Positions 10,029 through 23,294 of a DNA stretch of 64,000 nucleotides are shown in pieces. The stretch is from Phytopythium helicoides (taxonomy: Eukaryota; Oomycota; Peronosporomycetes; Pythiales; Pythiaceae), in NCBI GenBank assembly GCA_024867545.1, contig JANFNE010000035.1:186001-250000 (forward strand), in the 5' to 3' direction. Made by a program: the position numbers and the translations under genes. The notes under the pieces are model-generated. The model saw only the letters and a list, made by a program, of their open reading frames with translations, did not search any database and had not been told where the DNA came from. Each line of letters opens with the position of its first letter. Positions within the stretch are counted from its first letter, which is position 1.

Positions 10029-11279
10029 GAGCAATTGAGTGTAGTGGTCAGAAGATATCGATGACAATCAATTGCGAATGCATTTCTTTCAAAACAATTT
10101 TGCTCTGGTAATTGTGCACACTTTACGTGATTCAGTCGCTTCATTTGATCGCGGGACTTTGCAACCAGTAAAGAAAAATGCTCTTTGAGATTCATCGGCA
10201 AAGTTTACGTACAAATCAATACTTCACGCAACGAGTTTGCTACTTGTTTCGTCATTGCCGGGAGAGCTCTTGAAGATTACCTTATACTACACGACGACCC
10301 CAATTTCTTGTGCTGAGCACCAACAGAATACGCGCGTGTAAAAAGCAGTGTACCGGATGGTTTCATCGCGGACCTATTATGACTGCTGCTGCCACTCCTC
10401 ATGCAGTTCTGCGTCATATTTGCGAAATGATGAAGATACCCAGCAAAAATGGTCTCATGTTGCCGCAATAACAACAAAAGAAAGATTGTAGTATATAATC
10501 AGGCAATTTCGTGCTCAATCATGACGTGCTCACTAAGAATCAAGATGGCTTCCCCGACGGCTTTGCGATTCCATCGAGTTTCCATTTATTTGATGCTGTA
10601 GACTTACAGATCGAGAACTATTGACAATCAGCACAAAAAACTGGGAGACTAGTTGCCAGGGATAATTTTACTGTAGATCTCGAGTAAAGACTTGAGTTCT
10701 GGTGCGACTCGTGCAATATGTCGGTGCGGCGAGCAAAAGAAGTTCATTCGTTACTTGCTGTTCATCAGCACATTGTTCTAGCTTGCGCTGCTTTGAGCAT
10801 TGTAAGCCAGTGATTCATTTACCTGGAAATACAGAAGCACTGGAAGTGCTCTCACGACTACATTCAGCGAAAGAGCGCAATATTCCGTCGTGAACTCACG
10901 CAATTATATCAAGCGCATTCCATCAGCTGGCAGCACGTCCCGTATTGCTCATTCAAAAATGGAGACGAACCCAACACCGGAGCCATCATAACAAACTAAA
11001 TCTGACACAGACAACTGCCACTAGTCAGCAGCTTCTCACGTGGGATGCCGATGAATATGAACAATCGCATACGTATCTGCAGTGAGCTTTCATCAGGCAC
11101 TGCTAAGCCATACATATAGCAGCCCTCACTTTCGAACTATCGCTCCTAAGCGCAGGTCGGACCACTCGAGCTAACTACTGTAGTATCTCGGCAACTCCCC
11201 AACTGACTCAACTCCCCGCTATGGTCAAGACCTCTGTGTGCTTACCTTTTTGGAGCTATAGGAGAAATCGCCGCCTGAG
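10029..11279. repeat. Segmental-duplication spacer, copy A
   Basis: This DNA is nearly identical to 37241-38483 and, up to its right end, to 40656-41838. It holds no convincing gene: the small frames in it (for example 10702-10893 and 10277-10477) recur in the other copies only because the DNA is duplicated. In the copy before 41840 this sequence is the promoter region of a CBEL-like gene, so here it is a transplanted promoter followed by a truncated start (11221). Confidence 0.85.
11221..11253 (+). pseudogene. Truncated 5' end of a CBEL-like gene (duplication joint)
   Basis: The sequence ATGGTCAAGACCTCT and the next bases match the start of the intact gene at 41840 (MVKTS, then a run of T's before GG). 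After about 11 codons the match stops and the DNA becomes the 3' flank of the neighbouring GPI-type gene. An identical remnant occurs at 38425. It is not a functional gene but marks where a duplicated block was joined. Confidence 0.8.
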
Positions 11280-11470
11280 GCGATGCCCAGATGCTTTGAC
11301 ATTCATCCGAAAGTACAGTAACTACACACACACACATGCAACTTTGCTTGCAGACCATCGGCGTCATACAGTGTATCATAGATCTACTTCAAACCTATCT
11401 GGCTGCTTCCCAACTCGTGTTGAGTCCACTCGGTGTTCGCAGGCTATGTGGTGGCGCCAGCTTGGCACAT

Positions 11471-12241
11471 CTACATCACCATCCCGACAAGGAGCAATAC
11501 CGAAGCGATGATTTTGACGTTTGTGCCGATGAGCTGCGACCTACTCGTGTCAGAGACATCGTTGCTGAGATTCATGTTGGTCGACATGATGGTGGAGGAC
11601 TCGCAGGAACCTGTCGAGAGCTGCTCCTTCGACACCAAAAAGAGCGTCGCCGGGTCGCCGCTGCAGTCTAAGTTTCCGTCGTAGAACGCATACGTGATGG
11701 CCGCGTTGGAGTTGACGGTAAGTCTGAAAGAGTTCCCCTCGGAGATGAATGTAGATCCGTTGAAGATGTATGTGATGTAAAGATGGCATTTTCCATCGGC
11801 CACCACGAAGCTTGTGCTACCATACTCTGCGCACTCCTCGTCGTTGTAGTAGTCGAATTGCAGGTATACCTGGCCACCAAATTTTTCATCCGCCAAAGCC
11901 TTTGGATCGGTCGCACATTCAACTTGGCTGTACGTGTAGGGCAATTCGTCGTCTCCACTTCCGTAGGAAGGAACGTTCTCAACGCTGTTGCACTCATCGT
12001 TGTAGTAGTCGTCACTATTGCACGAAAGAAGCGTGCTCATAACTGTCGCCACACTGCTGCAATTAGATGATCCGAAATCGATGGTCACATGGTAGTCATC
12101 GACGGAGCTATTTGAAGCCGTAGTATTTGAGAACCTTGAAGCTTGATTCGACGAAGAAGACCTGAAATTGTTGATTGAGACCGCGTCGGTCGTGACGGCA
12201 AGTGCAGCAAACGCAACCACTGCTACCAGCAGGCGAGCCAT
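11471..12241 (-). CDS. Secreted 8-Cys protein, GPI type (left pair)
   Basis: Intact 256-aa frame. I chose the ATG at 12241 for its signal peptide (MARLLVAVVAFAALAVTTDA); an ATG at 12331 would place 30 polar residues before it. Eight cysteines follow the family pattern (SSNC, LLSC, NDEC, QVEC, DEEC, DGKC, LDC, TGSC), with blocks VECATDP, EKFGGQVYLQFDYYNDEEC and TVNSNAAITYAFYD. The C-terminus (NVKIIASVLLLVGMVM) is hydrophobic and ends at once, which suggests a GPI signal. It is divergently paired with the TM-type gene at 12606, with 364 bp between the starts. It differs from the gene at 38663 by only a few residues. Function unknown. Confidence 0.85.
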   Translation of the reverse strand: MARLLVAVVAFAALAVTTDAVSINNFRSSSSNQASRFSNTTASNSSVDDYHVTIDFGSSNCSSVATVMSTLLSCNSDDYYNDECNSVENVPSYGSGDDELPYTYSQVECATDPKALADEKFGGQVYLQFDYYNDEECAEYGSTSFVVADGKCHLYITYIFNGSTFISEGNSFRLTVNSNAAITYAFYDGNLDCSGDPATLFLVSKEQLSTGSCESSTIMSTNMNLSNDVSDTSRSQLIGTNVKIIASVLLLVGMVM

Positions 12242-12605
12242 GGCGCCTGATACGGCTCTCGACTTGTTTCTTGCTATTCGAGTTGAAAAGTGAGGAGGAG
12301 CGTCCACCACTCCGTCCGCACCTCCCTCCACATTGGTGGAGGTGCAAGCTCCATTGTGGGTCTCGAAGCGATTAGTACTTAGTCATTACCATTAGGTAAC
12401 AAGCATAGCCTGTGCAATTGACATGCACATGGCAACGTGTACCTGTAAATTACAGGCTGTAATTTCCATCACACGATGCGTGATACCCCCAGCCAGAGAG
12501 ATATAATACATACTGTACAACCATTTGCTGTGCGTATCTCCTCTATGCTCGTTCATTGTGCGATTTCTCCTCCGCGAACCACCGCTTTCACGCCAAATCA
12601 ACACC
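12242..12605. promoter_or_regulatory. Bidirectional promoter of the left GPI/TM pair
   Basis: This 364-bp spacer separates the two divergent starts and is strongly conserved at 36019 and 39434. It holds an inverted repeat around an inverted CCAAT (CACCTCC...GGAGGTG, 12319-12344), a perfect 15-bp palindrome CCTGTAAATTACAGG (12442-12456), TACCATTAGGTA, and ATCAC/GTGAT half-sites near 12470. An AT-rich GAGATATAATACATA lies on the 12606 side. Function as a shared promoter is inferred from position and conservation. Confidence 0.7.
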
Positions 12606-13475
12606 ATGCTCCGCTTCCTCACAGCCGTCGCTTTCGCTTCCATGGTCCCCAATGCCAACGCAAGTCCGCTCAAGATCAACAAGGCGCGGTTTACGTCTCT
12701 GTCAGCGAAGCTCCTCTCCACGAGCTCAAGCAGCACCAACAGCTACGATGTGATGACCAAGTTTGAGTCGTCCGACTGCAGCGGCACGACCGTGCTTGCG
12801 CTCGCCGACCCAGAGTGTCTCTCGAGTCTTTACGACGATACGTGCTACCTCGGTGACTACTTCGACGCCAGTTCAAGTCTGCTCAACGAAGTCCCGTACT
12901 CGCACTACCAAGAGAACTGCGCAACAGACCTGAAGACGTTCGCGGACGATGCGTTTGGAGATCAGGCATACTTGCGGTTTGACTACTACAACGAGTGGGA
13001 TTGTACCGAGTTCAGTGCCTCCAACATCTTGATCGCTGACGGGAAGTGCCACTCGCTGATCTCGTACTCTGATAGCTACGACGCTATCGCCGTCTCTTTC
13101 AGAATCACCGTGAACGAAAATGCGACTATCACGTACGAGTACTACTACGACAACACTGGCTGCAATGGGACGCCAGACTCGCTGTACTTGGCAACGAAGG
13201 AGCTGCTTTCGAGCAACGCATGCGATGACTACATCAAGATATACACGAACGTGGATGTGAATGGAGATGGAGAAGGGATCTCGGTCTCTGAGAGTGCTGG
13301 TGGGAGCGGGGGTCTTTCAACAGGAGCGATCGTCGGGATCGCAGTCGGATGTTTTGCTTTCGTCGTGATTGTAGTTGGTGCGTTCCTGTGGAGGCGCAAG
13401 GTTCGATCCGACAACGCTCGAGCGGAGCAGTGGGTGCAATACCCTACAACACCGGATCAAGGTGTGGGTGCGTGA
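12606..13475 (+). CDS. Secreted 8-Cys protein, single-pass TM type (left pair)
   Basis: Intact 289-aa frame from the ATG at 12606 (signal peptide MLRFLTAVAFASMVPNANA). It has the same eight-cysteine ectodomain, TM helix and WRRKVRSDN tail as the gene at 9159, from which it differs at only a handful of residues. It is the plus-strand partner of the GPI-type gene at 11471. The 3' flank matches the other copies until about 13527 and then switches to sequence resembling the flank downstream of the broken gene at 7671 (GTGGTAATCGTGCACCTGT), which marks another recombination joint. A type I surface protein is inferred; ligand and function are unknown. Confidence 0.85.
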   Translation: MLRFLTAVAFASMVPNANASPLKINKARFTSLSAKLLSTSSSSTNSYDVMTKFESSDCSGTTVLALADPECLSSLYDDTCYLGDYFDASSSLLNEVPYSHYQENCATDLKTFADDAFGDQAYLRFDYYNEWDCTEFSASNILIADGKCHSLISYSDSYDAIAVSFRITVNENATITYEYYYDNTGCNGTPDSLYLATKELLSSNACDDYIKIYTNVDVNGDGEGISVSESAGGSGGLSTGAIVGIAVGCFAFVVIVVGAFLWRRKVRSDNARAEQWVQYPTTPDQGVGA

Positions 13476-13611
13476 GAGCAATTGAGTGTAGTGGTCAGAA
13501 GATATCGATGACAATCAATTGCGAATGATTTTTTTTCGTCGAAGTGGTAATCGTGCACCTGTTATAGTAATTTTTCTACGGCATGAATAGCTCCACTTTC
13601 GCGAATTCGAT

Positions 13612-14145
13612 GTGCCTCCCTGCAGAAACTCCCTTGACATCATTACGCGATTTCCATTGTCTACATCACTTGGTCCATATGACACCATGACAACTGACTC
13701 ACTGCATTTGATCCGCCAGTTGTACTCGCAATCGCGTTCAGCACCGCCGGCGCTCATTCGCTTTGGGAACCAAATTTACTGGCAATGCGCACGCCCTAAC
13801 ACTTCTACTCCGTAGTCAACGGCTCCGAGATCGGTGGCGTCGGACCAATTACGAAGAACAATGCTGTCCCAATCGGATTCAAGACGACCATCGAGAGCAA
13901 AGAAAGTATTGTGTTGCACAACTTCGGAACAACTGATAGCTCCGATGAACCAGTTTACGTTTTCCAAGGATATGTGGACTGTGAAGACCTATGAGGACTA
14001 TATCCGCAAGCGTGGACATTATCGCCACCCAAGTTGCTTCAGCTGATGGAAGTAGTGATAAAGTTGGGGCTTCTTCGGGAGCATTCGCTGGGAAACGGAT
14101 CGCATCCTTTTGCTGACTTCACTAGCTGCTGTCGGGACGATTTAA
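13612..14145 (+). pseudogene. Decayed 8-Cys family relic
   Basis: Two short pieces in different frames align with the family. FGNQIYWQ at about 13762 matches the FGDQVYLQ block. The 13799-13993 frame contains VVNGSEIGG, then IGFKTTIESKESIVLHNF and DEPVYVF, in the order of the ADG.CH, SFR.TVN and G.P blocks. Most cysteines are gone. A further frame change leads to a hydrophobic end (ILLLTSLAAVGTI) stopping at 14145, like a GPI-type tail. Start and exact limits are uncertain. It lies directly downstream of the 12606 gene. Confidence 0.5.
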
Positions 14146-14281
14146 AAAAGGCTGTAGCGGCTTCACGGTATCTGTTGCAACGCAAAAAGACGATTTGAGC
14201 GAGTACTTTTTAAGAGAAATTAAGCACTGCAAATGAACTGCAATTGAAATGATTCATAACAGTGTGTGCGCTTCTACAACA

Positions 14282-15400
14282 TTATAGCAGCGGGTAAATG
14301 TACTTGTCGTAGATCGGGGCCCACTCGCACGTGATGTTGTACAGCGTGTAGTCGACAGCCCAGCACACATGCAGGACATTGGGTACGAGATAGCGATGAA
14401 TTTGCCCGTTCTCGTTCATGGTCTTCAATCCGTACGTGTCCTCGAGGTATTCGTGCGTCTCGGTCATGTCGAGCACCTTCAAGTTCTCAAACTCGTCTAC
14501 GATGGCTTCATAGCTGTCAACAGTCGAGTACGAGCCATACAACCCGGTCTGGTAAGGCGCCTGCGTGTAGTCGTTGGGTGAAGAGAAGAGGTGCACATTC
14601 TCGACGCGCATAAAGTTTTCCTTGTACCGCGTCTGGTTAACAAGGCACTCGGCAGCACTGTCGCCTTGCTCAGTGCAGTTGATGAGGTTGTGGTAAATCG
14701 GGAACGCTCGGTTCACCTTGATCCACGGTTCTTCGTACGGAGAGCGAAGCTGGTTGAAAATCGTGACGTTATGCTGTAGCTCCGGATATGACAGTACAGC
14801 TTCCATCAAGTCTCGTTGGAATTCACCACGCCACGTGCTCGTGTTGGTCGAGTACTCAGACATGTTGAACACATACGACGGGATCTGGAGCGCAAATGAC
14901 GTCATGAACGCCGCGAGGGAGATGTCGTCGCCCTCTTGTGGACCGTAAAAGCGGCCGTTAGAGCTTCCAGCGAGGCTCACGAACGTCTTGACCTTGTGAT
15001 CGTCCATCTCTTCAATCACAAACTTGGCAATCGAGCCACCATTCGAGTGCGCAATGAAGATATATCCATTTTCGAAAAGCTCTGGGGCACTAGCAATCAC
15101 TTCTCGGATTTGAGCGACTCCCATCCATGCTTGCTCTTGCAAGCCCGTGGTGATACTGCACGAATCGGTGCAAAAGTCGAGGGATACGAATGTTCGCCCT
15201 TCTGCTGTGAGGTTGGCGCGGTAGTTGACGGCGTTGATTGTGTTGGTGTTGGAGCCATGGAAGAAAAACACCGGCAGCTCCGAGGAGTTTCCGTACGACA
15301 CAATTGCATCAGCCCCATTCAGGTTTGCGGATGTCGTGAAGACCGCAGCCAGCAGCAGAGACGCAAGCCTGTCGAAAATCTTCATCGTGAACGCGGACAC
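14282..15400 (-). CDS. Palmitoyl-protein thioesterase-like (PPT2-type) secreted hydrolase
   Basis: A 372-aa alpha/beta hydrolase with a signal peptide (MKIFDRLASLLLAAVFTTSA, from Met6 at 15385; Met1 at 15400 is also possible). Landmarks match palmitoyl-protein thioesterases, especially PPT2: an N-terminal FFFHGSN loop, the nucleophile elbow AHSNGG with Ser119, the following EMDDHKVKTFVSLAG block, an acid at Asp277 in SSPNDYTQ, and His344 in NVLHVCW. Known enzymes of this family remove fatty acyl groups from proteins or lipids in lysosomes or outside the cell; the exact substrate here cannot be read. The elbow has His instead of the first Gly of GxSxG. Sequons such as NMS and NVT fit a secretory route. 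The gene is complete and intronless. Confidence 0.8.
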   Translation of the reverse strand: MSAFTMKIFDRLASLLLAAVFTTSANLNGADAIVSYGNSSELPVFFFHGSNTNTINAVNYRANLTAEGRTFVSLDFCTDSCSITTGLQEQAWMGVAQIREVIASAPELFENGYIFIAHSNGGSIAKFVIEEMDDHKVKTFVSLAGSSNGRFYGPQEGDDISLAAFMTSFALQIPSYVFNMSEYSTNTSTWRGEFQRDLMEAVLSYPELQHNVTIFNQLRSPYEEPWIKVNRAFPIYHNLINCTEQGDSAAECLVNQTRYKENFMRVENVHLFSSPNDYTQAPYQTGLYGSYSTVDSYEAIVDEFENLKVLDMTETHEYLEDTYGLKTMNENGQIHRYLVPNVLHVCWAVDYTLYNITCEWAPIYDKYIYPLL

Positions 15401-16017
15401 GACCGCTGCTTGGTGGAGTGAGAGAATCGAAGAATGAAAGCGCTGCGTGTCGAGGAGCCCGCTTGGAGTTGGTCTGCTTGATTATGTTGGACGCAAGGAC
15501 GGTGCGGTCAGTATTGTTTATGGCGTGTCAACTTGTTGCTGTGCTTGTGAACTTCAACTTCACACCATCGTGATATTTGATGCGTGGTCCCAAGGAGCTT
15601 GTGATGATAGAGTCTTTCGGGGCTTTGTAAGGTTGGTGTCCATGGGATGAGGGAAAATGAAAGTCCCCGTGATGGTACAGTCTGCAAGGGCTTGCGATTC
15701 GCAATGGCGTTTGGTGGGCATAACCACTCGGTGACAGATCTGCAAGGATGAGTGGACTGTACGAGTCGTCTCAACGGGAAAGATTCTCAACGTTTTTACA
15801 CGCTATACCACTGGTTAGCACAAGGAAACTTCAATGAAGACATCGACCTTCAACCACACCTCGAAGGTTGCTGCTCACAAGATGTGAAGGCTAATGTGGA
15901 AAGTTCATTCAATCTAAGATTTATCCATATGCAATGCAACCAGAGTACAACACGAAGTGGCAGGATGGAAAAGAAGCGAAGGAGCCTAAAAGCGAGATCT
16001 CCGCCGGAAGAAGACGT
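15401..16017. other. Intergenic; contains conserved 3' flank of the CBEL-like gene
   Basis: Upstream of the thioesterase and downstream of the CBEL-like gene. No gene seen. The last 120 bp (about 15900-16017) is the reverse complement of 44560-44680, the 3' flank of the second CBEL-like gene, with only small differences. The duplication or conversion tract therefore extends beyond the stop codon. Confidence 0.7.
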
Positions 16018-20823
<4,806 letters not shown>

Positions 20824-21198
20824 GACAAGGCTGGAGAGGACGAACGAGGAGGCAAATTCCGGAATGAGCTCCTACCCGCCTGGCGAGTGTGCCTGCTTCG
20901 TCTGTGCGATGCGGTCACGTCCATCATCGCGTGTCAAGAGCTGCGATTAAGCATCCTGAATCTGCGATTGTGAAGTCACCAGCCTGCGATGATCCCATTT
21001 CCCAGCGGTTGTCAACTGTTTCTCCCCCAGTCGTTTCGTAGCTTATCATAGTTGCCTTTATGTAGCCATCCCCCTTCAATTGTCATACATCTCAATCTCT
21101 ACATTTTCATCCAATCCCCTTCTCCCCTCACCTACGTATCCTGTCACAGATACCGTCATGATAGGTGAGGTAGAGCTCATTTTCCCCACCAGCTCGTC
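20824..21198. other. Divergent spacer between the CBEL-like and PGDH-like genes
   Basis: A 375-bp spacer separating two divergent starts; it must hold both promoters. I see pyrimidine-rich sequence upstream of 21199 but no element I can name. Confidence 0.5.
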
Positions 21199-23019
21199 AT
21201 GTGGCGTCGCGCGCTGCCGCTCCGCGCGCCTCCAGCTCGCCGCGCGCTATCGACAGCCGCGCAGAGCCAGGCGCGTGTGCTGTGCGTTGGTGTCCCGCAG
21301 GCGCTGGCGGAGGCTGCGGCCAGCCGCGAGCTCGTGCAGCGCGGCCTGTCGGTGGAGAGCGTGGCGCCTGGCGCCGACCTGCCGGCGCTCGGAGGCTTCG
21401 ACGCGCTGCTGGCGTCTCCGAGCACGTTGCTGCCCCGCGAGCTGCTGCGTGAGGGTGCGCGCGGGCGTCTACGGATCGTGGCGGTGGCCGGCGACCAGAT
21501 CGAGAGCGACCTGGTGGACATGATGGACGCGACGCACCACGGGCTGCTGCTGCTGCAGCTCGAGCACAAGCAGGCGGGCGCGCGCACGTCGGTCGAGGCC
21601 GAGCTGGCCGTGAGCCTCATGCTGCAGCTCGCCAGGCACATCCCAGAGAGCATTGAGACGGTCAAGGCCGCCAAGGACGGAAAGGTGCGCAGGGAGCTCT
21701 TCACGGGCACCGAGCTCACCGGCAAGTGCATCGGCGTCGTGGGACTCGGACAGACGGGATCGCGAGTTGTCGAGCTCGCGCTAGCGCTGGGCATGGAGGT
21801 CGTGGGATACGACCCCAACCTCACGCAGGAGGCGGCGGCGCTGCTCGGCGTCACGCGCGTCGAGCTACCAGACCTCTTCGAGGCCAGCGACTTCATCACC
21901 TTCCACGCGCCGCTCACGGCCCGCACACGCGGCATGTTCAACGCGGCTGCTCTCGAGCGCTGCAAGCCCGGCGTGCGACTCATCTCGGTCGCGGAGAACC
22001 CGGGCACGCCTGGGCTTCTGGATGAGCAGGCGGTGCTGAGCGGACTTGAGTCGGGCAAGATCGGCGGCCTCGCGCTAGATGTGCTCGTCAAGGACGGCGA
22101 GTCGACGGACTCGTGGTCTCCAGAGTGGCAGAAGGTGCTCAAGTACGACAATGTACTTGCTCAGGAGCACGCTGTGGGATCCACGGCAAGCCAGGAGGCG
22201 CACGTCGCCCAGACGTACCGAGCGATTGCCGAGAACGTGTGCGACGCGATCGCCCAGCGCGACTACCGCGGCGTCGCGAACGGTGTCTTCATGCCGCTGA
22301 CTCTCCTTCCCGAGATGCAGCCGTACCTTGCTCTTGGCGAAGCTCTGGGTCGTCTCGTGCACCAGCTCATCGTGTCGGTCGAGCCCAAGGACCGCATCAC
22401 CAAGGTCTCTCTCGCGACGTCAGGCGGTGTGACTGTGGACATCACGACGCCCAAGGCTCGCTCGGCGCTTCAGAGTGCGCTTCTCAAGGGAATGCTCGAG
22501 TCACGGGCTCAGTACGCGCGTGCTCGCCATACGCCTGCCTCCTCGCCTGCTCCGCCTACAATTTCGTTGCTGAACGCGAGCTTGCTGGCTATGACGAGCG
22601 GCATGGACGTACGTCAGGGCGACCTGCGAGACGACCACGATGTCAAGGCCCGCCATCTGTCCAACAGTGTGACGGTGCATGTTGAGACCAAGGCGAAGCA
22701 GAAGCTGCTGGTGCAGGGAAGTGTGTTTGGCGAGGATCCGCGTGTCGTGCGCGTGAACGAATACTCGGACTTCCCAGCCTTCCGGCCCTCGGGAAACCTC
22801 CTGCTGTTCAACAACCAGGACCGTCCCGGTGCTATCGCTGGTATTCTCAAGGAGCTTGCGGATGCGCAAGTCAACATCGCCAACTTTGGTCTCGCTCGCC
22901 ATGAGAACGTTTCCCTCGCGCTTGGTATCCTGTCACTCGACTCGCCACCCCCGCCCGAGGCTATCGCCGCTCTTCAGAAGCTTCCGTCGGTCGAGAAGCT
23001 CCTGTTCGCTCAGTTGTAG
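21199..23019 (+). CDS. D-3-phosphoglycerate dehydrogenase-like protein with altered active site
   Basis: A 606-aa protein with an Arg/Ala-rich N-terminus (MWRRALPLRAPPARRALST) that looks like a mitochondrial presequence. The D-2-hydroxyacid dehydrogenase fold is clear: the helix block SVEAELAVSLMLQLAR, the NAD-binding GVVGLGQTGSRV (from residue 179), and a C-terminal ACT domain beginning NNQDRPGAIAGILKELAD. However, the motif that normally reads like NVARGG is SVAENPG, so the catalytic Arg position is Glu266. The usual catalytic Glu position is Asp299, and the usual GTGVDNVD segment is replaced by GDQIESDLVD. His324 is kept (QEHAVGST). It may be a regulatory pseudoenzyme or act on another substrate, so I give no gene symbol. 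Confidence 0.75.
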   Translation: MWRRALPLRAPPARRALSTAAQSQARVLCVGVPQALAEAAASRELVQRGLSVESVAPGADLPALGGFDALLASPSTLLPRELLREGARGRLRIVAVAGDQIESDLVDMMDATHHGLLLLQLEHKQAGARTSVEAELAVSLMLQLARHIPESIETVKAAKDGKVRRELFTGTELTGKCIGVVGLGQTGSRVVELALALGMEVVGYDPNLTQEAAALLGVTRVELPDLFEASDFITFHAPLTARTRGMFNAAALERCKPGVRLISVAENPGTPGLLDEQAVLSGLESGKIGGLALDVLVKDGESTDSWSPEWQKVLKYDNVLAQEHAVGSTASQEAHVAQTYRAIAENVCDAIAQRDYRGVANGVFMPLTLLPEMQPYLALGEALGRLVHQLIVSVEPKDRITKVSLATSGGVTVDITTPKARSALQSALLKGMLESRAQYARARHTPASSPAPPTISLLNASLLAMTSGMDVRQGDLRDDHDVKARHLSNSVTVHVETKAKQKLLVQGSVFGEDPRVVRVNEYSDFPAFRPSGNLLLFNNQDRPGAIAGILKELADAQVNIANFGLARHENVSLALGILSLDSPPPPEAIAALQKLPSVEKLLFAQL

Positions 23020-23294
23020 AGGTCGGCAACAAGCTCATAGCTGAGCCACTGCCGTGAGCGGATACCGATTTCGGGCTCTGTTAGCGCAGCGCAGCATTCA
23101 TGCGTTGTCATGTCTGTCTGTGATGAATCGATAGGAGGACATGCATCCACACGCGCAGCACAGGAACATTCATTTTCTCCTTTCGCTCTCACTCACGCTA
23201 ACAGTGAATGCGATATCTTTGAAACGGATTGGGACTCGAATTACCACAATGACGCTCAAGCTTTGTCCATCCACTCGAGGTCAACGCTCGCCCC

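Noticed and set aside
10277..10893. Small frames in the duplicated spacer that recur in three copies (also near 37489-38097 and 40904-41509)
   Set aside because: Recurrence is explained by segmental duplication, not selection; no signal peptide, domain or consistent start context.
22501..22560. Possible unspliced intron in the PGDH-like gene (odd Ala/Pro/Arg insert)
   Set aside because: The frame stays open and no GT-AG pair of suitable length and phase brackets the insert; treated as a loop insertion.
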